A stretch of DNA of 64,000 nucleotides from Rhizobium sp. Root1203 (GCF_001424945.1 NZ_LMCW01000015.1:20503-84502), one strand, 5' to 3'; shown: positions 16,713 through 25,757, counted from the first letter of the stretch. Notes: generated by a model not told the origin, from the letters alone. Made by a program: numbers and translations.

Positions 16713-17966
16713 CTAGTCCAGGCACGTGCTGAGGATTGGCATCATTAGCTTTACATGAGCATCGATTCGTTCAAGAACCTTTGCCGGAACCACCTCACGC
16801 TCCGGCAGTGACCACCAAAGCGCGTTGACGCGTTCAACGATATCAACCACCGCTTTGAGCACCGCCGCTTCCGGCAAACGTGCACGATTGGCGAAGACTT
16901 TCCACCGCTGAGCGTTCATCGCCTTGAAGGAACGCTCGCCGGCGAGCGACAGCGCCATGGCATCCGCCGGGATATAGGGAATCGTCGAGAGTACGTCGTA
17001 AACGGGCGCGAGTTGCGGTTTGTCGCCCGCCTCGCGATAGATCAATGACCAGTTCTTGAGATGCATGTCGCCATTGCCGGTGATGGCGGCCAAAGCCAGC
17101 CGGCGAACGAATTCCATCGGCGCCGCAGACGATACGGCGATGCCGAGAGCAGCGGCGATATCGTGATAGGCGGCACCTTCGTATTTGCGCGAGGGATAGA
17201 TGCCAAACACCTGAGCGAAATCCTCGATATGAATTCGTTCGGCACCCGCGCCACGATCGAAGCGTTTGACGAGCAGGACTTTACCGTCCGATAGCGTCTT
17301 GAATTCCTCCGGGATCCCTTCGAATTCCGATTGCTCGACAAGCTCACGTTCCGGCACGTCCATGCCGATAGCTTCGGCCAAAGCTAGATTCGCATATTCG
17401 TTTTCCGAGACCCCGGGAAACGACGTCGACGGAAACTTGGCAACGTAAGACCCCTGCTCATCTCCCAGCGGCAGTGCCAGGCCGCCACCCTTGCCGGTGT
17501 TCTTGATAACGGAAAGCTTCATCTGCACGCCGGCGAGCGAAAAGCGGGCCTTTGGTTTGAGAGGTGACGGATCGTCGACGCGAGCAACCGTTCCGTCGCC
17601 TGGCACAACGCGGACGGCACCCGGCAGATCCGACCCGAGTGCAACCAGCAGATCAAAGTCGTTTCCGGCGCGAACAGCGCTAGCGTGGTGCTTTTCCATC
17701 GCCTCGCGCAGCTTGTCCTCGGGAAGAAGATTGGCAAAGAACGCCGGCAACGCTCTGGCAACAGGCTTGGGATCCTTCCGCAGGCCGCCGGTCGCTGCGC
17801 GGAAAGACAGGCTGAGCACTGGAAAGCCGCCCGTTGCGCGATAGCTATCCTCGAAGCTGAACGCGTTGAAGTGGCCGGGCGTTCTCACAATCGTGCCGAC
17901 CTTCAGGTTATTTAGCAGCACTTCAAGTGACGAAATGGATCTTGGATGGAGAGGAACCTCAGCCAT
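16713..17966 (-). CDS. hipA: HipA-type serine/threonine kinase toxin
   Basis: A 417-residue protein. HipA kinases phosphorylate translation-related targets, classically glutamyl-tRNA synthetase, and cause growth arrest or persistence. The N-subdomain couple is visible (GGFPVLSLSFRA), then FSLAGVQMKLSV near the nucleotide pocket, the catalytic loop ITGNGDMHLKNWSLIY (Asp and Asn) and the DFG-like APVYDVLST. The start at 17966 is chosen because it overlaps the hipB stop by 8 nt and removes an implausible Cys-rich extension. Length is near the E. coli HipA length of 440. It is translationally coupled to hipB. Confidence 0.88.
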   Translation of the reverse strand: MAEVPLHPRSISSLEVLLNNLKVGTIVRTPGHFNAFSFEDSYRATGGFPVLSLSFRAATGGLRKDPKPVARALPAFFANLLPEDKLREAMEKHHASAVRAGNDFDLLVALGSDLPGAVRVVPGDGTVARVDDPSPLKPKARFSLAGVQMKLSVIKNTGKGGGLALPLGDEQGSYVAKFPSTSFPGVSENEYANLALAEAIGMDVPERELVEQSEFEGIPEEFKTLSDGKVLLVKRFDRGAGAERIHIEDFAQVFGIYPSRKYEGAAYHDIAAALGIAVSSAAPMEFVRRLALAAITGNGDMHLKNWSLIYREAGDKPQLAPVYDVLSTIPYIPADAMALSLAGERSFKAMNAQRWKVFANRARLPEAAVLKAVVDIVERVNALWWSLPEREVVPAKVLERIDAHVKLMMPILSTCLD

Positions 17967-18315
17967 TTGCTTCACCGTCGGCGCTGACCACGAAAGCAGG
18001 AAGGTCTTCTTCAGCACCATCGGGCAGCAGCAGGGCATCAACCGCCGGGACCACAGCCTGCGGGATGAGCATCAGTTCGAGACCGAGCGCCCGCGAAATG
18101 TTGATCAAGGTCGTTGTGCGAGCAGCGGTGCTTCCAGCCTCGATCTCGCGATAGCGAGGACGTGATATGCCTGCCAAGTCGGCAACGTGCTCTTGAGTGA
18201 GCCCCAAGTTTTTACGCGCCGTCTTCAACAGTCGACCGATCGCCAGCAAAGCCTCTGACTCAGCCCTCATTTGATCTCTAAACCTATCATTGCGTCTTGG
18301 ATGATACGTTTTCAT
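17959..18315 (-). CDS. hipB: HipB-type antitoxin (XRE HTH)
   Basis: A 118-residue protein. The HTH is AIGRLLKTARKNLGLTQEHV then ADLAGISRPRYREIEAGSTA, a canonical XRE domain, and TTLINISRALGLELMLI is the usual HipB dimer strand/helix. The C-terminal tail (PDGAEEDLPAFVVSADGEAN) is acidic. It should neutralise HipA and repress the operon. An alternative start at 18270 (MRAESEALL) would place the inverted repeat TATCA-N12-TGATA (18285-18306) upstream of the gene as an operator; with the start chosen here that repeat lies inside the coding region. Confidence 0.85.
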   Translation of the reverse strand: MKTYHPRRNDRFRDQMRAESEALLAIGRLLKTARKNLGLTQEHVADLAGISRPRYREIEAGSTAARTTTLINISRALGLELMLIPQAVVPAVDALLLPDGAEEDLPAFVVSADGEANG

Positions 18316-18727
18316 ATCCCGCTAATTCAAAAAAGTCAAGCTTATTGAGCTGCGAAAAGATCATTGAAGGAAGGATGGTCTGTTTACATATCTTATTTCA
18401 AGGGATTTATTCGGGGTACGGGAGCAAGCACGACTGCCAAATTATCTCTATTCCGATACATGCCTTGCCTGCCCACTATCCCGCTCGCCCTCGGCACTGG
18501 TGCCTCAGATAAATGGAATGAGCATGCCCAAACATGATCTTTCATCACCAATCCAGAATGGCCTATTCAACTGGAAAACGATCAGACAGGCCCTGCAGGA
18601 CGATCGATGCATTGTGCCGTCCTCGCCCTGCCCAACAATCAATGTTCAAAATTATGAACACAAAGCGTCTTTATGGCCAAACAAATAAACAAAATTTGAC
18701 TTTATCCATCCTCCGGTCCTGCGAAGG

Positions 18728-18757
18728 GAAGCCCGCCGCGGGGTGAAGGCGGGCTTC
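18728..18757. repeat. Perfect 10-bp hairpin
   Basis: GAAGCCCGCC, a 10-nt loop, then GGCGGGCTTC. No T-tract follows on either strand, so it is not a standard intrinsic terminator. It could be part of a small RNA or a Rho-type or mRNA-stabilising hairpin. No gene directly abuts it. Confidence 0.5.
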
Positions 18758-18861
18758 TAAGCATTACAGGAAAACGACCGTATTCGGCCTTGACCAAGAA
18801 AAACATGACAGGCCCTTGCTCGCACGACCTCTAATAGGCTTAAGCGAGCCAACCATTCGTT

Positions 18862-18904
18862 GAAAAAGACCCGGCAGTATTCCTCGTGTGGTCCGCCTGC
18901 CGGG
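18862..18904 (-). terminator. Intrinsic terminator on the minus strand
   Basis: On the minus strand, CCCGGCAG (18904-18897) and CTGCCGGG (18877-18870) form an 8-bp GC stem followed at once by TCTTTTTC. It lies 82 bp downstream of the small 42-residue gene at 18987-19115 and is the likely end of that transcript. Confidence 0.65.
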
Positions 18905-18986
18905 CCTTTCCGCCGCAAGGGGTGGTACGGTCGTGGCCGTTGTGCCTGACCGGATGAAAGCGTCACTCGCCGGAAGGCACTAACCC

Positions 18987-19115
18987 TCAGTAAACATCTA
19001 CGCCCAGAGCCTTGAGGCTGATCGAAACTAAAACACTAGCTGTCGCCAAGGACGACAGCGCGATCTTGACTAGGCGGCTCCTCCGGGTTCGTCTGCCGTT
19101 CCAATCATAAGTCAT
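18987..19115 (-). CDS. Small (42-residue) single-helix membrane protein
   Basis: The sequence MTYDWNGRRTRRSRLVKIAL then SSLATASVLVSISLKALGVD: a basic N-terminus followed by one hydrophobic helix. The start at 19115 is preceded by a very good ribosome binding site (CAGGAGGGC, 8 nt). A minus-strand intrinsic terminator follows. The longer frame upstream has neither feature. Small rhizobial proteins with this arginine-rich start and a single helix are common, but I know no function for them. Confidence 0.45.
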   Translation of the reverse strand: MTYDWNGRRTRRSRLVKIALSSLATASVLVSISLKALGVDVY

Positions 19116-19350
19116 TCCATGCCCTCCTGTTCGCGGTTCATAGAGGGCGTCGGCGGACGATTTCAAGCTGTAGGGCACGAGCATTGCCTGGTATGTTTCA
19201 GCTGCCTCACCATCCCGGACGTCCGGTGGAGACTTCCCGCACGACTCAATAGGACAACCCAGCGCCTAGCGTCGCTTCCTAGGTGAACGCGGTGTTCACG
19301 CTGCGTTAACCGCGCAGGGTCCAAACCTCTCGCTAGGTAAAGCGAAGGAA

Positions 19351-19737
19351 ATGAAAATGAATGTGATGAAAGCAGTTTGCACCGCTATGGTCGCCGTTTG
19401 CGTCGGGGCAACGACTTTGACGCCGGTCTCCGCGGCTCCAATGCCGGCTGTTCGTTCCGTGGCCGGTCAAAATGCTGATGTGGTTCAGGTCCGTGACGAT
19501 CACCGTCGACCAAACTACTATGATGGGCGCGATCGGAACGATCGCTACTCCTATCGGGGACGCGACCACGACCGCTACTCCTACCGCGAACACGATCGCG
19601 ACCGCCGCGGCTACTATCGTGGATATCGGGGCTACCATGATCGTCGCCCTGGGTACCGCCGGTATAATGACGGCCATTGGTATCCAGCTGCCGCTTTCGC
19701 ATTGGGCGCTATCATCGGTGGCTCCATCAACAGGTAG
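19351..19737 (+). CDS. BA14K-family protein
   Basis: A 128-residue protein. A signal peptide (VMKAVCTAMVAVCVGATTLTPVSAA) leads a long Arg/Asp/Tyr-rich region with repeated DRYSYR and GYYRGYRGYHDRR elements, then the C-terminal BA14K signature GYRRYNDGHWYPAAAFALGA plus IIGGSI. The family is named for the 14-kDa immunoreactive Brucella protein, reported as lectin-like. It is restricted mainly to Rhizobiales, which supports the taxonomic placement. The ribosome binding site GCGAAGGAA precedes the ATG. It is probably periplasmic or outer-membrane associated. Confidence 0.85.
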   Translation: MKMNVMKAVCTAMVAVCVGATTLTPVSAAPMPAVRSVAGQNADVVQVRDDHRRPNYYDGRDRNDRYSYRGRDHDRYSYREHDRDRRGYYRGYRGYHDRRPGYRRYNDGHWYPAAAFALGAIIGGSINR

Positions 19738-19920
19738 GCCACAGGCTCGTCGATTGGCGATTAGATTTACGATGGCTCCCTCGCGGGGGCCATTTTTCAT
19801 TCCCTCAATCTGGAGCCTATCAATGCTCGTCCATAGCTGGCGCGCAGTCCCGCCTGGCCGGTGCGTCTCTTGGCGCGCGCCTTCCTCTGGAGACCTCGCC
19901 ACTGGCAAGCCCCGAAGAAG

Positions 19921-20267
19921 GGTAGCGCGATAGCTGCTGCCGCAATCGCCGTCGTCAGCACGTTTGAAGGGCTGCGCTTGTTCGCTGACAAGATCCGATC
20001 GGCATTCCCACGGTCTGCTTCTGGGGGAGTTCGAAACAAGCACGCGCTGTGCCTGAGGCAACCAGGACGAGATCAATGTCGGCCTACGTTGCCTCCCTGT
20101 CGTTCTTCTACAACAGGGGAACGGAGCAAGCTGAACGCCGGAGAGATCGTCGGCGCCTGCAACGAGCTCCCGAAGAGGATAAGGCCGCTGGCAGCCGCCT
20201 TCCGGGCCTCACCCCCAAGGGCGGATGGCGCGTTGCGCCTGTCTACCAATTTAGCCGAGATCAATAG
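19921..20267 (+). pseudogene. Decayed phage lysozyme (glycoside hydrolase 24, endolysin type)
   Basis: Fragments of one lysozyme appear in order but in two alternating frames: AIAVVSTFEGLRLFAD (19936-19990), DPIGIPTVCFWGSS (from 19992), YVASLSFFYNRGT (about 20085-20123), SKLNAGEIVGACNELPKR (20125-20178) and AAGSRLPGLTPKGG (about 20190-20230). FEGLRL..DP.GIPTVC carries the catalytic Glu, Asp and Thr of T4-type lysozymes, and FFYN.GT and LNAG...CNELP are typical of phage R/RrrD endolysins. At least three frameshifts make it non-functional. It is the only phage-derived gene I can identify in the window. Confidence 0.75.
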
Positions 20268-20934
20268 ACCCAGTGGCAGCCTCTCGGCGTGGCCCTCATC
20301 TCGCTGAGCTTCCAGGCGCGCCTTAAGCAGGCGCTCGCTCTTTTCCCTTTTTGCCCTCTCTGAAACCGCAATGATTTCTTTTGCGATCCTGCGGGTTTCC
20401 TCGAACCTTTTTTCCCGCCGTGGCTTTGTCGATTCTTTCCCGTTCTCGCCTCATCGATCCCACCATTCGTTCCAGAAAAAAGGCCGCCGGGGGCAGCGGG
20501 ACATATGGAAAGGCCGCGTCGGTGGCAGTACGACGCGATCTGCCGCAAAAACGTGGTCTCGAAACGTTGGTTCCGACAAAAAAACACTGCCAAACTTCCG
20601 TACGATATCGGACAAAAGCGTGATGGATGACGGCGGCACTTTCGCTTCGGGGAGTAAGCGGATAGCGCCGGCTAAACAAGGGAGCTAGTGCGGGGGCCCG
20701 ATGTCGCATCTCAGGCCTTGTTGGTGGAACTCGGCTCGCCCGCGGCCTTGCCGCTCGACCTGGGAGGCCGGCAGCCCAAGACAATCCTGCTCCCGACGGC
20801 CCCAAGCTAGTGGGCTTTAAGCTATACTTCCACCAAGCGCTGACGTGAAGGAACTGCCGACGGGCTGAATGGTTATGCAGTACATCCTCGTCGTCAGAAC
20901 TTCTTGCTACCATGCGCTTTGAGGGGAAGGTACA
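20268..20934. other. Gap with no convincing gene
   Basis: A minus-strand open frame of about 196 codons crosses this stretch, but it has no recognisable motif, an odd composition and a poor start context, so I do not call it. No repeats or promoters are evident. Confidence 0.45.
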
Positions 20935-21837
20935 TTGGAGGAAATCGAGAGTCGGAGATTGCGACGAGCAGAACGTCGCGAGAAGCAGCGGCAGTCAAAC
21001 CTTTTGCGCGCCGAGAAAATGCATCAACTCCGGATCTCCAGTCAGTCCGATAGTTCAGCGCCTCGAGAGGATCGCGGCGCAACGGTTCATATTGGTTGTT
21101 CCGGGTGGTATTACTGGCATTGGCAGGGAGCGTTCTACCCTGCGGACGTGCCCCGACAGCAGTGGTTTTCCGTCTACCAAGGCGAATTTGATACGGTGGA
21201 GTTGAACGCTCCGTTCTACTCCTGGCCAACAGTTGCGGCAGTCAAAACATGGGTGCGCCAATCCAGGTCGGACTTCATCTACACCGTCAAGGTGTGTGAA
21301 CTCATTACCCACATCAGGCGCTTCGATGGCACAGAGAGCCTCATTCGGGACTTCGGCTACATTGCGGATTTGCTGGGCAATCAAATGGGCTGTTTTCTGT
21401 TTCAACTTCCTCCGAGCGTACGTTACAGCCCAGAGTCACTTCGAACTATTCTGTGCCAAATGGATCCAAACCGACGAAACGTCGTGGAATTCCGCCATAA
21501 AAGCTGGTGGAACGATAATACGTTTGCGCAATTCCAGGCGGCGGGAGTGATATTCTGTTCATGCAGCGGGCCGAGACTGCCAGACGAGTTGGTGAAGACG
21601 GCCGACGAGATTTATCTTCGCTTTCATGGAACCACTCAATGGTATCGACACGACTACACGGAAGCGGAGCTTCTTGTGTGGGCTGATCGAGTTAAACAGA
21701 GTGGTGCAAAAGCTGTCTGGGCCTACTTCAACAATGACCGGGACGGGAATGCTGTCAGAAATGCCAAAACGTTCGCGCGGTTGCTGGGGGCGCACCAAGG
21801 CCTTGACGACCACGTGTCTACCGATGGACTTTCGTAA
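20935..21837 (+). CDS. DUF72-family protein
   Basis: A 300-residue protein with a TTG start preceded by GAGGGGAAGG. After a basic, Arg-rich N-terminal extension of about 45 residues, the DUF72 (YecE-like) TIM-barrel begins: VHIGCSGWYYWHWQGAFYP, FDTVELNAPFYSWP (conserved ELN.tFY), FIYTVKVCELITHIRRF, CFLFQLPPSVRY, VVEFRHKSWW, YLRFHGTTQWYRHDYTEAEL and VWAYFNNDRDGNAVRNA. The family is widespread but its reaction is not known. The charged extension is unusual and could be an artefact of the start choice; the conserved domain starts near residue 50. Confidence 0.85.
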   Translation: MEEIESRRLRRAERREKQRQSNLLRAEKMHQLRISSQSDSSAPREDRGATVHIGCSGWYYWHWQGAFYPADVPRQQWFSVYQGEFDTVELNAPFYSWPTVAAVKTWVRQSRSDFIYTVKVCELITHIRRFDGTESLIRDFGYIADLLGNQMGCFLFQLPPSVRYSPESLRTILCQMDPNRRNVVEFRHKSWWNDNTFAQFQAAGVIFCSCSGPRLPDELVKTADEIYLRFHGTTQWYRHDYTEAELLVWADRVKQSGAKAVWAYFNNDRDGNAVRNAKTFARLLGAHQGLDDHVSTDGLS

Positions 21838-22150
21838 GGCTGATCGCTTGGTGGCGCATAAACCCAAGGCGGCGCCAACTTGCAGTCGGCACAAGTTTCC
21901 GCTTTGCCTGCCCGAACATACGCATACCTTGCTCGGCAAGGTAACGGGCGACATTTCTTATCGAAGATCCCACAGAGCTGAGTGCGGCGGGCTTGTTGAC
22001 GCCACGGATACGTGACGCCCACAGAGACGCCCATTATGCCCGTAATCTCCACCGTCTGCACGCAAAGAAAGCGGGTTACCCGCTACAATTGACGAAATCC
22101 TGCTCGTACGGCGCAAGGTTCAGTTTGGTCCGACGGAGGCGTCCTACTTG
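21838..22150. other. Gap with no recognised feature
   Basis: About 310 bp between the DUF72 gene and the convergent TetR gene. I see no gene, strong hairpin or T-tract. Confidence 0.45.
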
Positions 22151-22780
22151 TCAGACCCCTATAAGTGTATCGACGTAGGAACAGAGCATGTCCGCCATCG
22201 CTGCGGCGTAGACATCGATTTCCTCGTCGGTCCGCGGGGTCTCTGAGAATTCCTTACCGACGGCGGTCAGTGTCGTGATGATCAGTTCGCCGGCAATATC
22301 CCGCACTCCGTCGGGTATACCGGTAAGCAAAATCAGAATGAAACTGTCGAAGACCCGGTCTCCCTCCGCGCGCATCTCGCGCGCCTCCGGGGCGTCGCGG
22401 TAGAGCGGCGCCGCATCGGCAAGCGCCCGACGGACAGGAGCCTCCTCGCATTCGGAGCGAACGAAGACATGCACCAGGCGCCGCAGCCGGTCCTTCGGCG
22501 GCGCGGTGCCGGTGAGTATTTCACTGAGCATCTCAGTCGAGCCACGCCATTCGTCGCTTTGCAGCCGGAAGAGGATCGAGGCCTTGTTCGGGAAATACTG
22601 ATAGAGCGAACCGATACTGACCCCAGCCTTTTCCGCAACCCGCGCCGTGGTGAAACGCTGTGCGCCTTCCTCCACCAAAACATGAACAGCCGCCGTCAGA
22701 ATCGCCGAAACGAGCTCGTTCGAACGGCTCTGCTTCGGCTGTTTTCGCGTGGAAATCCGGGGCTTTACACGTTCCGCCAT
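22151..22780 (-). CDS. TetR-family repressor
   Basis: A 209-residue protein. The ATG at 22780 has GGAGG at the ideal distance; the upstream TTG does not. The N-terminal HTH is SAILTAAVHVLVEEGAQRFT then TARVAEKAGVSIGSLYQYFP with NKASILF, a near-consensus TetR domain. The ligand-binding C-terminal part is helical and of typical length. It is divergent from the O-methyltransferase/SDR/MFS operon, with an operator-like dyad between them, so it most likely represses that operon and itself. Confidence 0.88.
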   Translation of the reverse strand: MAERVKPRISTRKQPKQSRSNELVSAILTAAVHVLVEEGAQRFTTARVAEKAGVSIGSLYQYFPNKASILFRLQSDEWRGSTEMLSEILTGTAPPKDRLRRLVHVFVRSECEEAPVRRALADAAPLYRDAPEAREMRAEGDRVFDSFILILLTGIPDGVRDIAGELIITTLTAVGKEFSETPRTDEEIDVYAAAMADMLCSYVDTLIGV

Positions 22781-22797
22781 CGAGTCCTCCAGCAATG

Positions 22798-22824
22798 CGA
22801 TTAGAAAATGCGACGAATTAATCG
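22798..22824. promoter_or_regulatory. Candidate TetR operator in the divergent promoter
   Basis: CGATTA (22798-22803) and TAATCG (22819-22824) form an inverted repeat with a 15-bp spacer. The region lies between the divergent tetR-like gene and the O-methyltransferase gene, where such regulators bind. Arms are short, so confidence is limited. Confidence 0.4.
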
Positions 22825-22865
22825 TATTTCTATGTCCAACGCAATATCATCTTTTGGAGCCACCG

Positions 22866-23522
22866 ATGTCCACCCTCACGACAACCACTCTCGGACCGCT
22901 GCTTGACCGGCTGTTCGCTGAGGCCCATGCGGCCACGAGCCCGGCGATCAAATCGTTCACGACGGAGGAGCGCATCGCCCTCACCGCCAGCAAGACCGAG
23001 TACCTCGACCTCTATGGTCGGCTGAAAGACCTCTGGCTGCCCGTCTCTCGCGAGACAGGTGAGCTGCTTTATATGCTGGTCCGCGCTACCGGCGCTCGCA
23101 CGGTTGTCGAGTTCGGCACCTCGTTTGGAATATCGAGCCTCTATCTTGCCGCGGGGTTGCGCGACAACGGCGGCGGGCGGTTGATCTCCAGTGAATTCGA
23201 ACCCGGCAAGATCGTGCGGGCACAGCAAAACCTTGAAGAAGCCGGCCTGGCCGATCTGGTCAAGATCCGCGCTGGCGATGCCATGAAGACGCTGGCCAGC
23301 GATCTGCCCGAAACGGTCGACTTGCTTTTGTTGGACGGTGCCAAGGCGCTCTACGCCGACATCTTCGACCTCGTCGAACCGCGGCTGCGAACGGGAGCGT
23401 TGATCCTCGCCGACGATGCGAAAATGTGCCCCGAATATCTGGTGCACATCCGAGCCGCGAAAGACCGCTACCTCTCCCTTCCCTTCCCCGGGGATATCGA
23501 GCTTTCGATGAAGCTCAGCTGA
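22866..23522 (+). CDS. SAM-dependent O-methyltransferase (class I, catechol-type)
   Basis: A 218-residue protein. The start at 22866 is preceded by GGAGCC. The SAM-binding glycine motif is VVEFGTSFGISSLYLAAGLR, followed by the acidic ISSEFEPGKI (ribose contact) and VDLLLLDGAKALYADIFDLV, where the metal-binding Asp of this family sits; ALILADDAKM carries a second acidic pair. This is the Methyltransf_24/OMT_3 pattern acting on small phenolic or similar acceptors. First gene of the operon that also encodes an epimerase-like SDR and an MFS exporter, which suggests modification and efflux of a small molecule. Confidence 0.8.
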   Translation: MSTLTTTTLGPLLDRLFAEAHAATSPAIKSFTTEERIALTASKTEYLDLYGRLKDLWLPVSRETGELLYMLVRATGARTVVEFGTSFGISSLYLAAGLRDNGGGRLISSEFEPGKIVRAQQNLEEAGLADLVKIRAGDAMKTLASDLPETVDLLLLDGAKALYADIFDLVEPRLRTGALILADDAKMCPEYLVHIRAAKDRYLSLPFPGDIELSMKLS

Positions 23523-23562
23523 CACGCGCTCAACCGCGCATATCCAATTCAAGGAGAAAGAA

Positions 23563-24429
23563 ATGCATGTATTTGTGACAGGCGCCACTGGTTGGGTCGG
23601 CTCTGCCGTGGTCGACGACCTTTTGGCAGCAGGCCACACGGTTACTGGCCTTGCCCGAAACGGCGACAAGGCAGAAGCACTGGCGCAAACGGGCACCGAC
23701 GTGGTGATCGGCACGCTCGATGACCACGACGCCCTGAAGGCCGCGGCCCAAGCGGCTGATGCCGTGGTCCACACCGCTTTCCATCACGACTTCTCGCGCT
23801 TCCTGGAAAGTGCCGCGCAGGACCAGCGCGCGATCGAAGCCATGGGGGCAGTGCTCGAAGGCACAGACAAGCCGATCATCGTCACGACCGGCCTTTCCGG
23901 CCTGCCGCGCGGTGCAAGCGAAGACGACAGGCCGAACCCCACGGCACCGCGGCGCTCGGAGGCGGCTGCTCGAACCCTGATCGAGCGCGGCGTGCGAGCC
24001 GGGATCGTGCGGCTTGCGCCATCAGTCTACGGCATCGGCGACTACGGCTTCGTCCCCATGGTTGCGGGCTTTGCGCGCCGCACCGGCGTTTCGGCATGGA
24101 TCGGCGATGGCCGCAACTGCTGGTCCGGTGTCCATCGTCTCGACGCGGCGCGGATCTATAGGCTGGCGTTGGAACAGGGCCTACCCGACACGGTCTATCA
24201 TGCAGTCGCCGACGAACCCGTCCCCTTCCGGCAGATCGCCGAAGTCGTCGCGAGGCAGCTCGGTCTGCCAGCCGCCTCGCGTCCAGCCGAACATTTCGGC
24301 GGTTTCGCAAGCATGGTCGGCGCCGACATGGCGGCTTCGTCGGCAAGGACGCGGGCCCTTCTCGGTTGGACGCCGACAGGGCCCGGCCTTCTCACGGATA
24401 TCGACCAGCCCGGCTATTATCCCAGCTGA
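23563..24429 (+). CDS. Extended SDR / NAD(P)-dependent epimerase-like oxidoreductase
   Basis: A 288-residue protein. The Rossmann motif TGATGWVGSAVVDDLL is at residues 6-21, then ADAVVHTAFHHDFSRF at the second nucleotide-binding region. The classical YxxxK is not obvious; instead PRRSEAAARTLIERGVRAGI occupies that place, as in atypical extended SDRs with quinone-oxidoreductase-like activity. GGAGAAAG precedes the ATG. It lies 40 bp after the methyltransferase. The substrate is unknown. Confidence 0.8.
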   Translation: MHVFVTGATGWVGSAVVDDLLAAGHTVTGLARNGDKAEALAQTGTDVVIGTLDDHDALKAAAQAADAVVHTAFHHDFSRFLESAAQDQRAIEAMGAVLEGTDKPIIVTTGLSGLPRGASEDDRPNPTAPRRSEAAARTLIERGVRAGIVRLAPSVYGIGDYGFVPMVAGFARRTGVSAWIGDGRNCWSGVHRLDAARIYRLALEQGLPDTVYHAVADEPVPFRQIAEVVARQLGLPAASRPAEHFGGFASMVGADMAASSARTRALLGWTPTGPGLLTDIDQPGYYPS

Positions 24430-24545
24430 CCCCGCCCAACATCATTTCAACGTAAGCGTTCACGTCAGGCAACGCATATCAGACACCTTTCGGGCCAGCG
24501 ATGCAAAACCCGCGCGACCGAAAAGCCTATGCCTGGAGTATTCCC

Positions 24546-25757
24546 ATGTCTTCCTCATCCGATCACATCTCGGGCCGCGACCCCACACAGGCGCGCCTGC
24601 TGCTGCTGGCGTCGGTCCTATTCATTTCCTATCTCTGTGTCGCAATTCCCCTGCCCGTCATCCCGGTTTACGCAACCGGACATCTGGGCCTCGGAAACGG
24701 CTGGGCCGGCCTTGCGGTCGGCATCGCGTTTCTCTCGACCATCCTCACGCGCGGCCATGCCGGCGCCCTGTCGGACCGACTCGGTGCCAAAGTCGCAACG
24801 ACCCGAGGCCTTGTCTTCTATGCGATGGGGGCGCTATTTTCACTCTTTGCCGGATTTTCCTTCCTGTCATCTGGACTTGCCCTGACCGTTCTTATGGTCG
24901 GCCGTCTGCTGGTCGGTTACGGGGAAAGCCTTGTCGGCGTCGGCGTGATCGCCTGGGGCATCGGCATCGTCGGGCCTGATCGGTCCGGCCGTGTCATCGC
25001 CCTGATCGGCGCGGCAATCTACGGTGCTCTTGCCGTCGGCGGCCCGCTTGGCCTAGTCATGCTCGACCATATCGGTTTTGCCGGCGCCATGGCGGCAAGC
25101 CTGGTGCTGCCCTGCCTCGGGCTTGTCGCCATCGGCTCGATGCCGGGTGTCGCGCCGCATCCAGAGGTACGGCGCAGTTCGTTCCTGCGCGTCATGCGCC
25201 GCATATGGATGCACGGAATGATCGTCTTCCTGCAGGGCATCGGCTTCGCTGGCATCGGCGCCTTCTTTGCGCTCTATTTTCTTGATCGAGGCTGGGTTTA
25301 TGCCGGGCTCGGGCTGACCGCTTTCGGTGCGGGCTTCGTCTTCGTGCGGCTGTCTGCCGGACACCTTCCCGATCGGATGGGAGGATTTAGGGTAGCGATT
25401 GCCTCGCTTGCCATCGAGGCTGTTGGGCAGTTCATCATCTGGAGCGCGCCGAGCCCGACGGTAGCACTGGTCGGAGCCTTCCTAAGCGGTCTTGGTTGCT
25501 CCCTGATCTATCCTGCCATGGGGCGGGAAGTCGTAAAACTGGTCGACCCGCATTTGCGCGGAACGGCAGTCGGCGGCTTTGGCGCGTTCCAGGACCTCGC
25601 CTACGGACTGACAGGGCCGATTGCCGGCCTGCTCGCCGACCGGGCGGGATACGGCAGCGTCTTCCTAATCGGAGGTGTTGCGGCCAGCGTCGGTTTCCTG
25701 ATCACGCTCGGCCTGCAAAGGCGACGTTTGTACGGCGACCGGACTAGCCAACAGTAA
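24546..25757 (+). CDS. MFS transporter (arabinose-efflux/YhhS type)
   Basis: A 403-residue protein with about twelve hydrophobic segments. The start at 24546 gives a short cytoplasmic N-terminus before LLLLASVLFISYLCVAIPLP. The MFS signature between helices 2 and 3 is GHAGALSDRLGAKVATTRG, and a second copy is SAGHLPDRMGGFRVAIASLA. Another conserved block is LIYPAMGREVVKLVDPHLRG then TAVGGFGAFQDLAYGLTGPI, typical of YhhS-like exporters. It is probably the efflux component of this TetR-controlled operon. Confidence 0.85.
   Translation: MSSSSDHISGRDPTQARLLLLASVLFISYLCVAIPLPVIPVYATGHLGLGNGWAGLAVGIAFLSTILTRGHAGALSDRLGAKVATTRGLVFYAMGALFSLFAGFSFLSSGLALTVLMVGRLLVGYGESLVGVGVIAWGIGIVGPDRSGRVIALIGAAIYGALAVGGPLGLVMLDHIGFAGAMAASLVLPCLGLVAIGSMPGVAPHPEVRRSSFLRVMRRIWMHGMIVFLQGIGFAGIGAFFALYFLDRGWVYAGLGLTAFGAGFVFVRLSAGHLPDRMGGFRVAIASLAIEAVGQFIIWSAPSPTVALVGAFLSGLGCSLIYPAMGREVVKLVDPHLRGTAVGGFGAFQDLAYGLTGPIAGLLADRAGYGSVFLIGGVAASVGFLITLGLQRRRLYGDRTSQQ

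Larger units (their letters stand above)
18316..18986. other. Intergenic gap with two hairpins
   Basis: AT-richer than its surroundings. It contains a perfect 10-bp hairpin (18728-18757) and a terminator on the minus strand (18862-18904). Short open frames here show no recognisable protein features or ribosome binding sites. Confidence 0.5.

Noticed and set aside
18757..18966. A 69-codon minus-strand frame
   Set aside because: It runs through the intrinsic terminator hairpin and has no RBS.
20323..20913. A 196-codon minus-strand open frame in a gap
   Set aside because: No homology I can recognise, low-complexity Arg/Lys/Pro composition and no credible start.
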